64,000 nucleotides of DNA from Barrientosiimonas humi (lineage in GTDB: Bacteria > Actinomycetota > Actinomycetes > Actinomycetales > Dermatophilaceae), in the NCBI RefSeq assembly GCF_006716095.1, contig NZ_VFOK01000001.1, forward strand, positions 3,131,375-3,195,374, given 5' to 3'. A program made the translations under genes and the position numbers. Positions within the stretch are counted from its first letter, which is position 1. The number at the start of each line of letters is the position of its first letter. The notes under the pieces were generated by a model. The model was given only the letters and a program-made list of their open reading frames with translations, was not told the DNA's origin and ran no database searches. Shown one piece after another: positions 30,862 through 40,014 of this stretch.

Positions 30862-33303
30862 CTAGTCCTGCTGAGGTCGGGCCGAGGCCGAGGGCCCGTT
30901 GCCGTTGCCGCCGCCGAAGGTCGAGGTCGGCTGCGGCGGGCGCGAGGGCTCCGGCTCGGGCTGGGGCTCAGGCTCCGGCTGCGGCGGGCTGGGCTCGGGC
31001 TCCGGCGGTGCCGTCGGCTCGGGCGGCTGCGTCGGCTCCGGGGGCTGCGTGGGCTCCGGGGGCTGGGTCGACGAGGGCGGCGGCGCGCTCGAGGACGACG
31101 GCTCCGGAGCCTCGCTGCTGCTCGGCTCCGGTGCCTCGCTGCTGCTCGAGGGCTGCTCGGGGCTCGGCTCAGGAGCCGGGGCGGGCGCCTCGCTGGATGC
31201 CGGCGGCGGCGCCGGAGCCGGCTGCTCCTGCGTCGGGCGCGAGGTGGTCGTCGGGCTGAACGAGCTGGTCAGCCCGGGAGCCTTCGGGAACTTCGTCGCC
31301 GGGTCGCCCTGCAGCGCCCCCTGCATGAACGCGGTCCAGATCTCGGTCGGGAAGGTGCCACCGGTGAGGTTCGGGATGCCCGCGATGTTGCGCATCGGCT
31401 GGTACGTCTTGCCGCCGTCGGCGGACTGGAAGATGCCGACCGACGCGGTCAGGTCGGGCGTGAACCCGTTGAACCACACGGCCATGTTGTTGTTCGACGT
31501 TCCGGTCTTGCCGGCCGCCGGGCGGCCGAGGCCACGGGTGCCCGGGCGACCCGACCCCTCGGTGATGACGTCCTCCAGCGCGACTCGGGTGTTCATCGCG
31601 ACGGCCCGGTCGAACACCCGCGTCGTCTTGGGCTTGGCGTCGTAGGTGTAGCTGCTCGTGCTCGAGGTGACCTTCTTGATGTAGTACGGCGTCGACTTCA
31701 CGCCCTCGCCGGCGATGGTGTTGTACGCCGTCGCCATGTCGACCACCCGCACCGAGTCGGTCCCGAGGATGTTCGACAGCGTCGGTTTGCCGAGCGAGCT
31801 CTTCGGGATGCCGGCCTGCTCGGCCACCTGGGCGGTGCGGCTCGGGCCGATGTCCTCGTTGAGCTGCAGGAAGACGGTGTTGACCGAGTTCGCGGTCGCC
31901 CGCTGCAGCGAGATGTTGCCGTAGGAGATGTTGCCGAAGTTGCCGACGCGGCCGCGCGGGTTGGTCTCGCTGACGTACTGCTTGAAGTACATCGGGCTGC
32001 GGCCGGAGTAGGTCTTGTTCAGCGTCATGCCGTCCTGCAGCCCGCCGAGCAGCCCGAAGACCTTGAAGCCCGACGCGGCCTGCATCCGCTGGTAGGTCGC
32101 GTTGTTGGCCTCCTTGGCCGGGTCGCGACCGCCGTAGACCGCGACCACCGCGCCGTCGCCGGGGCGCTGCGCGACCAGTCCGACGTGCAGGTTCTTCGTC
32201 GCCTCGGTCTCGGGGACCCGCTTGTTCACCGCGTCCACCGCGGCGGTCTGGGCCTTGCGGCTGATCGTCGTGGTGATCCGCAGACCGCCCCGGTCGATGT
32301 CCTCCTGGGTCAGGCCCAGCGGGCCCTTCAGCTCGGTCTCGACCAGGTCGCGGATGTAGCCGTTGGGGCCGGGCACCGTCTGGCGCTTGCGCTCCTGGAA
32401 GGTCGGCATCGTCTGCCGGTTGCGCTCCTCCTGGGTCAGCCAGCCCTGGCTGACCATGCCGTCGAGGACGTACACCATGCGGGCGTTGACCCGGTTCTTG
32501 GCGTCCTGACCGTTCGCCGGGTCGAGCCGGCTCGGCGCCTGCACGACGGAGGCGAGGAACGCGCCCTCGCTGACCGTGAGGTCCTTCGCGTCCTTGTTGA
32601 AGTACGCCTTCGACGCCGCCTGGATGCCGTAGGCGTTGCGCCCGAAGTAGATGGTGTTGAGGTAGTTCTGGAGGATCTCGTCCTTGGGCGTCTGGTTGTC
32701 GATCTTCAGCGAGATCATGACCTCTTTGAGCTTGCGGGTCATGGTCTTGTCGGCCGTCAGGAAGTAGTTCTTGACGTACTGCTGGGTGATCGTCGAGCCA
32801 CCCACCGTCTGCCCGCCGGTGAGGTTGGTCCACAGCGCCCGCACGATGCCGGTCGGCGAGACACCCTGGTTGTCGTAGAAGCTGCGGTCCTCGGCCGACA
32901 GGAAGGCGTAGCGCACCGACTGGGGCACCTGCGAGATCGGGATGTCCTCGCGGGTCGTGTTGTTGAACCGCGCCAGCTCGGTCTTGCCGTCGTCGTAGTA
33001 CAGGACCGAGATCTGCCGCTGCGCCGCGGCGTTGGGCTCGGGGATCTCGGTGCGCTGGTAGATCACGAACAGCGCGATGACGCCCACCACGAACAGCGCC
33101 GCGAGCGCGGCGAGGCTGCGGGTGATCACCTTGAACAGCAGGGAGCGCTGCTTGCCCCGGCCACGCGGCTTGCCGCCGCCAGCACCTGCGCCGGCCGCGG
33201 ACGTACGTCGGGCGCGCCGTTCGCTGCGTCGCTCGACCGGCGCGACGGCGGCCTGGGTGTCGTCGGCGTCGTCGGAGCGTCGGGGTGCGTCGGAATCCGC
33301 CAC
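30862..33303 (-). CDS. ponA: Class A penicillin-binding protein (bifunctional transglycosylase/transpeptidase)
   Basis: The 813-residue protein polymerises and cross-links peptidoglycan. A basic cytoplasmic tail precedes one membrane anchor (~62–83). The GT51 domain shows AEDRSFYDNQGVSPTG, GGSTITQQYVKNYF and RKLKEVMISLKID. The transpeptidase domain has SGFK as the SxxK motif, SVN as SxN and KTGTSNNN as KTG. The last ~130 residues are a Pro/Ser/Glu-rich tail (repeated PEPTQPPEP) that probably spans the wall. Start GTG 33303 has GAGGA 6 bases upstream and removes an implausible Arg-rich extension. In actinobacteria ponA lies beside the GT87 and ino1 genes as here. Confidence 0.95.
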   Translation of the reverse strand: MADSDAPRRSDDADDTQAAVAPVERRSERRARRTSAAGAGAGGGKPRGRGKQRSLLFKVITRSLAALAALFVVGVIALFVIYQRTEIPEPNAAAQRQISVLYYDDGKTELARFNNTTREDIPISQVPQSVRYAFLSAEDRSFYDNQGVSPTGIVRALWTNLTGGQTVGGSTITQQYVKNYFLTADKTMTRKLKEVMISLKIDNQTPKDEILQNYLNTIYFGRNAYGIQAASKAYFNKDAKDLTVSEGAFLASVVQAPSRLDPANGQDAKNRVNARMVYVLDGMVSQGWLTQEERNRQTMPTFQERKRQTVPGPNGYIRDLVETELKGPLGLTQEDIDRGGLRITTTISRKAQTAAVDAVNKRVPETEATKNLHVGLVAQRPGDGAVVAVYGGRDPAKEANNATYQRMQAASGFKVFGLLGGLQDGMTLNKTYSGRSPMYFKQYVSETNPRGRVGNFGNISYGNISLQRATANSVNTVFLQLNEDIGPSRTAQVAEQAGIPKSSLGKPTLSNILGTDSVRVVDMATAYNTIAGEGVKSTPYYIKKVTSSTSSYTYDAKPKTTRVFDRAVAMNTRVALEDVITEGSGRPGTRGLGRPAAGKTGTSNNNMAVWFNGFTPDLTASVGIFQSADGGKTYQPMRNIAGIPNLTGGTFPTEIWTAFMQGALQGDPATKFPKAPGLTSSFSPTTTSRPTQEQPAPAPPPASSEAPAPAPEPSPEQPSSSSEAPEPSSSEAPEPSSSSAPPPSSTQPPEPTQPPEPTQPPEPTAPPEPEPSPPQPEPEPQPEPEPSRPPQPTSTFGGGNGNGPSASARPQQD

Positions 33304-33495
33304 GGAAGTCCTCACGGGCTGGGTGGGCAACAGGAAAGTCGGCGCGCGACGGGCGCGCCGACATACCAGACTAACCCGGATTCGCCGGACGACCGACACG
33401 CCGACGCTGTGAGCTGCCTAGGTCCCCCCGGGCTCGCCTCGCGTCGTCCGCGCCCGGCGGCGGGAACGAAGGCTCGGCGCGCGCGGGCTGCCCCG

Positions 33496-33516
33496 GATGT
33501 ATCGGCGCGATACATC
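33496..33516. promoter_or_regulatory. PadR-type palindromic operator
   Basis: Perfect arms GATGTATCG and CGATACATC flank GCG. The core fits the ATGT–N–ACAT layout of PadR operators. It lies upstream of padR in the divergent ponA–padR region. Confidence 0.6.
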
Positions 33517-33535
33517 GGGCGTGCTACCGTGCACC

Positions 33536-33556
33536 TGACAAACACGAAGTTTGTCA
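33536..33556. promoter_or_regulatory. Second operator-like palindrome before padR
   Basis: Arms TGACAAAC and GTTTGTCA flank ACGAA. It differs in sequence from the 33496 site. A possible TACCGT -10 element just upstream puts this palindrome at the transcription start. Confidence 0.55.
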
Positions 33557-33605
33557 GTCCCACCCCGTCCCGCCCGTCATTGCCGCATCGCCAGGAGGTC
33601 TCGTC

Positions 33606-34175
33606 GTGGCTGCTGCCGCCCGGTCCTCCCGCCGCGCCGCCGTGCTCGAGCTCGCGGTCCTCGGGCTGCTGCACGAGTCGCCGATGCACGGGTACGAGCT
33701 GCGCAAGCGGCTGTCCGGGGTGCTCGGCGCGTTCCGCGTCGTGTCGTTCGGGTCGCTCTACCCGTGCCTGCGCACGCTGGGCGAGCGCGGGTGGATCACC
33801 GAGTCCGCCGACGGGCCGGTGACGGCCGGGCGTCGGGCGCGGATCACGTACGAGCTCACGGCCGAGGGCAAGGAGCAGTTCCAGACCCTGCTCGACCAGG
33901 CCGGCCCCGCGGCGTGGGAGGACGACACGTTCGACGTGCACTTCGCCTTCTTCGCGCGGGCCACGCGCGACGTGCGGCTGCGCATCCTCGAGGGCCGGCG
34001 ATCCCGCCTCGAGGAGCGGCTCGACGCCGCGCGCCAGGTGAGCCGGGAGCGGCGCGAGCGGCTCGACGCCTACACCGCCGAGCTGCAGCGGCACGGCCTG
34101 GAGTCCACCGAGCGCGAGGTCCGGTGGCTCACCGAGCTCATCGAGACCGAGCGCACCGCGCCAGCGGCGCCCTAG
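33606..34175 (+). CDS. PadR family transcriptional regulator next to ino1
   Basis: This 189-residue protein has the PadR winged helix ([20 protein letters not shown], then [16 protein letters not shown]) and a C-terminal dimerising domain rich in Arg/Glu helices. The GTG start has AGGAGG upstream (33593–33598). The same gene precedes ino1 in mycobacteria (Rv0047c). It probably represses its own promoter through the palindromes at 33496 and 33536 and may control ino1 by read-through, as only 71 bases separate the genes. Confidence 0.9.
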   Translation: MAAAARSSRRAAVLELAVLGLLHESPMHGYELRKRLSGVLGAFRVVSFGSLYPCLRTLGERGWITESADGPVTAGRRARITYELTAEGKEQFQTLLDQAGPAAWEDDTFDVHFAFFARATRDVRLRILEGRRSRLEERLDAARQVSRERRERLDAYTAELQRHGLESTEREVRWLTELIETERTAPAAP

Positions 34176-34246
34176 GCCGGCGCGGGCGTACATCCACCAG
34201 ACATCCCCGAGTTCCATTGACCTGCAAGAAAATCCAAGGAGAAACC

Positions 34247-35338
34247 ATGGGTAAGGTCCGCGTCGCGATCGTCGGCGTCGGCAACTGTGCGAGCAGCCTC
34301 GTGCAGGGAGTCGAGTACTACAAGGACGCCGACGCGCAGTCGACGGTCCCCGGTCTGATGCACGTCGAGCTCGGCGACTACCACGTCGGCGACGTGGAGT
34401 TCGTCGCCGCGTTCGACGTCGACGACAAGAAGGTCGGCAAGGACCTCGCCGAGGCGATCAACTCCAGCGAGAACAACACCATCAAGATCACCGAGGTGCC
34501 GACCAGCGGCGTCGAGGTGCAGCGCGGTCACACCCTCGACGGGCTGGGCAAGTACTACCGCCTGACCATCGAAGAGTCGGCGGCCGAGCCGGTCGACGTC
34601 GTGCAGGCGCTGAAGGACGCCGAGGTCGACGTGCTCGTGTCCTACCTGCCGGTGGGCTCGGAGGAGGCCGACAAGTTCTACGCCCAGTGCGCGATCGACG
34701 CGGGCGTGGCCTTCGTCAACGCGCTGCCGGTGTTCATCGCCTCCGACCCGGAGTGGGCGGCGAAGTTCGAGCAGGCGGGCGTGCCGATCATCGGCGACGA
34801 CATCAAGTCGCAGGTCGGCGCGACCATCACCCACCGCGTGATGGCCAAGCTGTTCGAGGACCGCGGCGTCGCGCTGGACCGCACCTACCAGCTCAACGTC
34901 GGCGGCAACATGGACTTCAAGAACATGCTCGAGCGCGAGCGCCTGGAGTCCAAGAAGGTCTCCAAGACCCAGGCGGTCACCTCCAACCTCGAGGGGTCGC
35001 TGGCCGGCAAGGTCGACGACAAGAACGTGCACATCGGCCCGTCCGACTACGTCGCGTGGCTCGACGACCGCAAGTGGGCCTACGTCCGCCTGGAGGGTCG
35101 CGCGTTCGGCGACGTGCCGCTGAACCTGGAGTACAAGCTCGAGGTCTGGGACTCCCCCAACTCCGCGGGCATCATCATCGACGCGATCCGCGCGGCCAAG
35201 ATCGCCAAGGACCGCGGCATCGGCGGCCCGCTGCTGTCGGCCTCGTCCTACCTGATGAAGTCCCCGCCGGAGCAGCGCGAGGACAGCCTCGGCCGGGCCA
35301 AGCTGGAGGCGTTCATCGCCGGCAGCGAGCCCCGCTGA
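34247..35338 (+). CDS. ino1: Inositol-3-phosphate synthase (actinobacterial type)
   Basis: The 363-residue enzyme converts glucose 6-phosphate to inositol 3-phosphate, the entry to phosphatidylinositol and mycothiol. It has the Rossmann start [20 protein letters not shown], the [13 protein letters not shown] and [15 protein letters not shown] segments, [13 protein letters not shown], and a C-terminal [17 protein letters not shown] strong AAGGAGAAACC ribosome site precedes ATG 34247. Mycothiol synthesis fits the thiol-redox genes elsewhere in the window (trxB–trxA), but no direct link is seen. Confidence 0.98.
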   Translation: MGKVRVAIVGVGNCASSLVQGVEYYKDADAQSTVPGLMHVELGDYHVGDVEFVAAFDVDDKKVGKDLAEAINSSENNTIKITEVPTSGVEVQRGHTLDGLGKYYRLTIEESAAEPVDVVQALKDAEVDVLVSYLPVGSEEADKFYAQCAIDAGVAFVNALPVFIASDPEWAAKFEQAGVPIIGDDIKSQVGATITHRVMAKLFEDRGVALDRTYQLNVGGNMDFKNMLERERLESKKVSKTQAVTSNLEGSLAGKVDDKNVHIGPSDYVAWLDDRKWAYVRLEGRAFGDVPLNLEYKLEVWDSPNSAGIIIDAIRAAKIAKDRGIGGPLLSASSYLMKSPPEQREDSLGRAKLEAFIAGSEPR

Positions 35339-35384
35339 CCGGGCTCGGCCGCCGCTGACGTACGACGACGGCGGCACACATCGC

Positions 35385-35421
35385 ACGACGGCGGACCACA
35401 TCACACGTGGTCCGCCGTCGT
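35385..35421. terminator. Perfect 15-bp hairpin downstream of ino1
   Basis: Arms ACGACGGCGGACCAC (35385–35399) and GTGGTCCGCCGTCGT (35407–35421) flank a 7-base loop, followed by AATTT. This fits a terminator for padR–ino1, 47 bases after the stop. Confidence 0.75.
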
Positions 35422-35436
35422 AATTTCTGGTCCGCC

Positions 35437-35500
35437 GTCGACGATGCCGGCCGGGCGAGCCTGCGAGCGCGGCCGGAGGAGGAGACGCGGCCGAACAACA
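35437..35500 (+). repeat. Dispersed 60-bp repeat, copy B
   Basis: It carries GTCGACGATGCCGG, then GCGAGCCTGCGA and GGCCGGAGGAGGAGACGCG. A partial second unit with the same left end follows at 35513–35540. Confidence 0.8.
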
Positions 35501-35609
35501 TGTCAGTCCACCGTCGACGATGCCGGGCCGGCGAGCCCCGCGGAATGCCCGCCTCGGGCGCGGGGTTGACACGGGCGTACGCCCACCCCCCGATGCGAGG
35601 AGCGTCCGC

Positions 35610-36482
35610 ATGTCTTCCGATTCCCAGCAGCCGGTGCCTGACCGGGCCGAGCACAACGCGTTCTTCCCGAGCGAGTTCTCCCTCGGCGAGTACGTCCCGC
35701 CGCAGACCGACTTCGACGGCACCGAGCACGACGGCGCAGTGGCGGGCAGCGGCAAGCGGATCCTGGTGATCCAGACCGACGAGCGATACCTGCAGATGAA
35801 GAACGGCACGCTGTTCTCCACCGGCAACCACCCGGTCGAGACGCTGCTGCCGCTGGTGCACCTGGACGCCGCCGGGTTCGAGATCGACGTCGCGACCCCC
35901 TCGGGCAACCTCGCGAAGTTCGAGCTGTGGGCGATGCCGGCGAAGGACGAGGCCGTGCAGCAGGCGTACGACAAGCTGCTGCCGCAGGTGCTCGAGCCGA
36001 AGAACCTGGCCGAGGTCGCCGACGATCTCGGCCCCGACTCCGACTACCTCGCCGTCTTCGTCCCCGGCGGGCACGGCGCGATGATCGACCTGGCCGACAA
36101 CCCCGACGTGGGGCGGGTGCTCGGCTGGGCGCTCGACGAGGACCGCTTCGTCATCACCCTGTGTCACGGTCCCGCCGCGCTGCTCGCGGCGAACGACGCC
36201 GACGGCACGTCGCGGTTCGCCGGCTACACCACCTGCGCGTTCCCCGACGCGCTCGACACCGGCGCCAACGTCGACATCGGCTACATCCCCGGTCCGATGC
36301 CGTGGCTGCTGGGCGAGGCGCTGGTCGCCAAGGGCCTGAAGCTCGCGAACGAGGAGATGACCGGCGCGGTGCACCAGGACCGCAACCTGCTCACGGGCGA
36401 CAGCCCGCTCGCGGCCAACGCCCTCGGCAAGCTGTCCGCGGACGTGCTGACGGCGTACGTCAAGGACGGGAAGTCGGCCTGA
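35610..36482 (+). CDS. hchA: HchA-like protein (Hsp31/glyoxalase III, DJ-1/PfpI superfamily)
   Basis: This 290-residue protein resembles Hsp31: GNHPVETLLPLVHLDAAGFE, the FVPGGHGAMIDL glycine turn, the nucleophile elbow LCHGPAALL with its Cys, and the C-terminal TGDSPLAANALG. Family members act as glyoxalase III (methylglyoxal to D-lactate), protein deglycase or holding chaperone; which applies here cannot be told. The ATG at 35610 has GAGGAG 7 bases upstream. It is monocistronic, convergent with the tetR gene, and shares a long hairpin with it. Confidence 0.9.
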   Translation: MSSDSQQPVPDRAEHNAFFPSEFSLGEYVPPQTDFDGTEHDGAVAGSGKRILVIQTDERYLQMKNGTLFSTGNHPVETLLPLVHLDAAGFEIDVATPSGNLAKFELWAMPAKDEAVQQAYDKLLPQVLEPKNLAEVADDLGPDSDYLAVFVPGGHGAMIDLADNPDVGRVLGWALDEDRFVITLCHGPAALLAANDADGTSRFAGYTTCAFPDALDTGANVDIGYIPGPMPWLLGEALVAKGLKLANEEMTGAVHQDRNLLTGDSPLAANALGKLSADVLTAYVKDGKSA

Positions 36483-36509
36483 GCAGACACCGCTCCCCCG
36501 CCGCTCGTC

Positions 36510-36565
36510 GAGTGGTCATTCGTGGTCGGTCAGGACTCCCGTCCACCCACCACGAGTGACCACTC
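36510..36565. terminator. Bidirectional terminator hairpin between hchA and tetR
   Basis: Arms GAGTGGTCATTCGTGGT (36510–36526) and ACCACGAGTGACCACTC (36549–36565) form a 17-bp stem with one G·U pair and a 22-base loop, between two convergent stop codons. Confidence 0.7.
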
Positions 36566-37151
36566 ACCGGGCAGGGTCGAGGGCGGTCAGGGCGCGCAGC
36601 AGCGTGTCCCGCGCGTAGGCGCGCACCTGCCGGCCCTCGCTCAGCGCGATGACGACGGCGCCGTCCAGCACGGCGAGAACCAGGTCGGGCGGGGCCGAAA
36701 CACCATGTGCCGCAAGGATCTTCGCGGTCGCGGCGTCGAGCTGTGCGCGTCCTGCGCGGTAGGCCCGCGCGAGCGTCCGGTCGCGCCCGGCACCCACGAG
36801 GTGCTCGTAGTGACCGCGGATCTCGCCCACCTTGGGCGGGAGCAGCGCGGTGATCAGGTCGTCCACCAGCCCGCCGTACGCCCTCGCCGGCTCCCCCACG
36901 CCCGTCGCCTCGGCCACCGCCCGCTTGGCCACCCGCTCGGCCGCGACCACCCACGAGTCGACGATGCGCTCCCCGGCCGCGGCGAGCAGCTCGTCGCGGC
37001 CGGAGAAGTAGTAGGTCGTGGCCGCGAGCGGCACCTGCGCCGCCTCGGCGACGCGGCGGTGGGTGAGCGCCGCCGGGCCGTCGGACAGCACCAGCCGGGC
37101 CGCGGCCGCCACGACCGCGGCCCGGCGGCGCTCGCCCTTCGGGGTCGCCAT
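36564..37151 (-). CDS. TetR family regulator of the adjacent SMR exporter
   Basis: The 195-residue repressor has an N-terminal helix-turn-helix (ALTHRRVAEAAQVPLAATTY then YFSGRDELL) and a ligand-binding helical domain. Its ATG overlaps the last base of the SMR stop codon (TGATG), so the two genes form one operon. The 16-bp palindrome at 37496–37511 just upstream of the SMR start is the likely operator, giving autoregulation that the exported cation would relieve. Confidence 0.9.
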   Translation of the reverse strand: MATPKGERRRAAVVAAAARLVLSDGPAALTHRRVAEAAQVPLAATTYYFSGRDELLAAAGERIVDSWVVAAERVAKRAVAEATGVGEPARAYGGLVDDLITALLPPKVGEIRGHYEHLVGAGRDRTLARAYRAGRAQLDAATAKILAAHGVSAPPDLVLAVLDGAVVIALSEGRQVRAYARDTLLRALTALDPAR

Positions 37152-37474
37152 CAGTGGGCGCCGCCGGCGAGGTTGAGGCCGACGATGCCGGCCACGATGA
37201 GCACGACCGAGACGATCTTGATCGCCGACGTGCCCTCCCCCAGCCAGACCATGCCGATGATCGCGGTGAGCGCGGCGCCCGTGCCGGTCCACACGGCGTA
37301 CGCACTGCCGACCGGCAGCGACCGCAGCGCGTAGGCGAGCCCCCCGAGGCTCAGCGCGGCGGTGACCACGAAGGTCAGGCTCGGCCACAGCTTCGAGAAA
37401 CCCTCCGACGCCTTAAGGCTGATCGCCCACGCGCTCTCGAGCATTCCGGACACCAGCAGGATGACCCATGCCAT
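37151..37474 (-). CDS. Small multidrug resistance (SMR) exporter
   Basis: This 107-residue protein has four membrane helices. It has the SMR glutamate in MLESAWAISLKAS, and LPVGSAYAVWTGTGA followed by WLGEGTSAIKIVSVVLIVAG. The family works as dimers exporting quaternary ammonium compounds or guanidinium. The GSAYAVWTGTGA and GMVWLGE segments are closer to the SugE/Gdx-type than EmrE, but substrate cannot be fixed. AGGAGG lies 7 bases upstream of ATG 37474. The TetR gene follows in the operon. Confidence 0.9.
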   Translation of the reverse strand: MAWVILLVSGMLESAWAISLKASEGFSKLWPSLTFVVTAALSLGGLAYALRSLPVGSAYAVWTGTGAALTAIIGMVWLGEGTSAIKIVSVVLIVAGIVGLNLAGGAH

Positions 37475-37495
37475 GACGTACCCTCCTCTAGTTTC

Positions 37496-37511
37496 TGGTA
37501 CGAGCGTACCA
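37496..37511. promoter_or_regulatory. TetR-type operator upstream of the SMR–tetR operon
   Basis: Arms TGGTACG and CGTACCA flank AG. It sits 22 bases upstream of the SMR start, where repressor binding would block transcription. Confidence 0.65.
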
Positions 37512-37630
37512 CTTTTGAGGAGGGCGGCAACGTGGCGGACTGGCGGGGCGGACGGCCGGGGCCGCCGGCTGAAACGCGGTTCTAGCGCTACGACTCCGCT
37601 GCAACCCGGTCAGAGCGCTGAAACGCGGTC

Positions 37631-39166
37631 TCAGCGGCCCTCGGCGGCCGGCGCCGGGATGCCGCGGCGGAAGAACTCCGGCCGCCGCCACGCCTGGTAG
37701 GCCATGAGCAGCAGGCCGATGCCGATGATCGAGACACCCAGCACGAACACCATGCCGACGCCGCCGATCGAGGAGCCCGAGCCGTAGGAGGGGTCCATCG
37801 AGTCGACCGCGGTCTTGAGGAACATCGCGAGCAGCACCACGCCGCCGACGAGCGGGCACAGCAGCTTCAGCACGAACGAGCGCACCGACTCCAGGGCCTC
37901 GCGGCGGAAGAACCACACGCACGCGACGGCGGTGATGCCGTAGTAGAAGCAGACCATCATGCCGAGCGCGGTGATGGTGTCCCAGAGCGCGTTCTCCGAG
38001 AGCAGCCGGGTGACGACGTAGAACACGCCGGCGGCGGTGCCGGAGACGAACGTCGCGACCGAGGGGGACTTGAAGCGCGGGCTGACCCGGCCGAAGGACT
38101 CCGGCAACGCGCGGTAGAACCCCATCGACAGCAGCGTGCGCGCCGGACCGACCATCGTCGACTGCAACGACGACGCCGACGAGGTGAGGATCGCCAGCGA
38201 CATGACGAACGCCAGCGGCCCGAGCACCGGCCCGGCCAGCACGGCGAAGATCGACTCCTGGTTCTCCGGGTTGCCGGCGCCGAGGCCGGTGGTGCCGACG
38301 CCCGCGAACGCGATGGTCGACAGGGCCACGAGCAGGTAGAGCGCCATGACGACCAGCACCGTCAGCGTCGAGCCGCGGCCGGGCGTGCGGGCGGGGTCCT
38401 TGGTCTCCTCGTTCATCGTGAGCGTGACGTCCCAGCCCCAGAAGATGAAGATCGACAGCGACACCCCGGCGGTGAAGGTCGTGAGGTCGCCGACGCCGAA
38501 CGGGTTGAACCACTCCAGCTGCGGCGGGGTCGGGTCGAAGGCGCTGCCGCGCGCGAGGTGCACGAACCCGGCGACGGCGAAGACCAGGAGCACGATCACC
38601 TGGAAGGCGACGAGGACGTACTGCACCGTCATGGTGGTCTGCACGCCGCGGTAGGACACCCAGACCGCGAGCGCGAGGAACGCCAGCGTCGTCGGGATGT
38701 TGACCCACAGGTTGGTGGTCAGGTCGGCGATGGCGTCGTTGCCGGTGACCTGCGCGAGCATCAGGTAGAGGAAGTCCACCGCGACGGCGGCCAGGTTGGA
38801 CAGCACGATGACGGTGGCGGCGATGAGACCCCAGCCGCCCATCCAGCCGACCCACGGGCCGAACGCGCGGGTGGCCCAGGTGAAGGTCGTGCCCGCGTCG
38901 GGCATCCGGTTGTTCAGCTCGCGGTAGCCCAGCGCCACGAGCAGCATCGGCACGAACCCGGCGAGAAAGATCGCGGGCAGGTGGGTGCCGACCTCGGCCA
39001 CGGTCGGGCCGAGCGCGGCGGTGAGGGTGTAGGCCGGCGCGATCGTCGAGATGCCGATGACGACCAGGCCGAGCACCCCGACCGCGCCCTTCGCGAGACC
39101 CTTGTCGGCCGGGTGCTCGCTCGGGTGCTCAGGGTCCGTACGTTCGTGAACAGCGTTGTGGCTCAT
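37631..39166 (-). CDS. APC family amino acid/polyamine permease
   Basis: The 511-residue protein has about 12–14 membrane segments. The opening GVLGLVVIGISTIAPAYTL and the consensus substrate-site helix are typical of APC transporters, and SIFIFWGWDVTLTMNEETKD matches the helix-6 region. It probably imports an amine or amino acid used by the upstream amine oxidase. Its ATG at 39166 overlaps the stop of the universal stress protein gene (ATGA), so it is the third gene of a coupled operon. A 129-bp gap downstream separates it from the SMR operator. Confidence 0.92.
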   Translation of the reverse strand: MSHNAVHERTDPEHPSEHPADKGLAKGAVGVLGLVVIGISTIAPAYTLTAALGPTVAEVGTHLPAIFLAGFVPMLLVALGYRELNNRMPDAGTTFTWATRAFGPWVGWMGGWGLIAATVIVLSNLAAVAVDFLYLMLAQVTGNDAIADLTTNLWVNIPTTLAFLALAVWVSYRGVQTTMTVQYVLVAFQVIVLLVFAVAGFVHLARGSAFDPTPPQLEWFNPFGVGDLTTFTAGVSLSIFIFWGWDVTLTMNEETKDPARTPGRGSTLTVLVVMALYLLVALSTIAFAGVGTTGLGAGNPENQESIFAVLAGPVLGPLAFVMSLAILTSSASSLQSTMVGPARTLLSMGFYRALPESFGRVSPRFKSPSVATFVSGTAAGVFYVVTRLLSENALWDTITALGMMVCFYYGITAVACVWFFRREALESVRSFVLKLLCPLVGGVVLLAMFLKTAVDSMDPSYGSGSSIGGVGMVFVLGVSIIGIGLLLMAYQAWRRPEFFRRGIPAPAAEGR

Positions 39167-40014
39167 GGCTTCTCACCCTTCGCCGGGTCAGGGGGTGGGA
39201 CGACGAGCACCGGCACGGGCGACTGCCGCACGATGCGGTGGGCGACCGTGCCGAGCCGCAGCCGGGTGCGCTGGTCGAAGCGACGGGCGCCGACCACGGC
39301 GAGGTCGCTGGGCCGCCACGAGACGCGGGCGAAGGCCTCGTTGCTGCTGCGGCCGTGCGCGATCTCGACCGCGGCGTCGGTGTGCTCGCGGGTGATCTGC
39401 TCGATCTGCTCGCGCGCCCGGTCGATCTGCTGCGCGGGGGCGCCGATGCGCCGGTCGACCTCGAGCATCGACACGATGCGCAGCGGGATGTCGCGCCGCC
39501 GGGCGAGCAGGGCGGCCGCCCGGGCCACCTCGGCGCCGCCCGGACGAGTGCCGATGAACGCCGAGACCCGTTGCGGGGCAACGGGTTCGGTCACCTGATC
39601 GACGGCCAGCAGCACTGGCACGGGGCTCGCGTCGAGCACCCCGCGGGCGACCTGGCCGAGGGTGCCGGGCAGCGCGCTGTCGCGCGGCGCCACGACGATC
39701 AGGTCGGCGCCGGTCTCGGCGGCCGCCGCGAGGATGCCCTCCGCCTCGCTGTCGGCCGCGCGCGTGATGAGCCGGCCCGAGACGGTGTCGGGCAGCTCGG
39801 TGAGCGCCTCGTGACCCCAGCGGTGCAGCGTGGCGTCGAGGATCTCGCCGTAGCCGCGGGTGTCGGCGCCGGGATAGACCGCGGTGAACGGGTTCTGCGC
39901 CGGCTCGACCTGGGCGATCACCACCTCCGCCGGCGGGTCGCTCGCGAGCGCGCCCGCGAGCCGCAGCGCCCGGCGCCCACCGCGGTCGGCGGTGTAGCCG
40001 ACGAGGTATCTCAT
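39163..40014 (-). CDS. Tandem universal stress protein
   Basis: The 283-residue protein contains two UspA-like domains (~1–135 and ~143–283). The first has YLVGYTADRGGRRALRLAGA, then GADLIVVAPRDS and GQVARGVLDASPVPVLLA. The second ends in GTVAHRIVRQSPVPVLVVP. The GxVxRxVLxxSPVPVLL pattern suggests nucleotide binding. It lies between the amine oxidase and permease genes, overlapping both by 4 bases, an arrangement seen in several actinobacterial amine-use operons. Confidence 0.92.
   Translation of the reverse strand: MRYLVGYTADRGGRRALRLAGALASDPPAEVVIAQVEPAQNPFTAVYPGADTRGYGEILDATLHRWGHEALTELPDTVSGRLITRAADSEAEGILAAAAETGADLIVVAPRDSALPGTLGQVARGVLDASPVPVLLAVDQVTEPVAPQRVSAFIGTRPGGAEVARAAALLARRRDIPLRIVSMLEVDRRIGAPAQQIDRAREQIEQITREHTDAAVEIAHGRSSNEAFARVSWRPSDLAVVGARRFDQRTRLRLGTVAHRIVRQSPVPVLVVPPPDPAKGEKP

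Noticed and set aside
29338-33822. A very long plus-strand open frame opposite rpsF, the GT87 gene and ponA
   Set aside because: It is antisense to three clear genes, has no domain pattern, and reflects GC-rich codon bias on the other strand.
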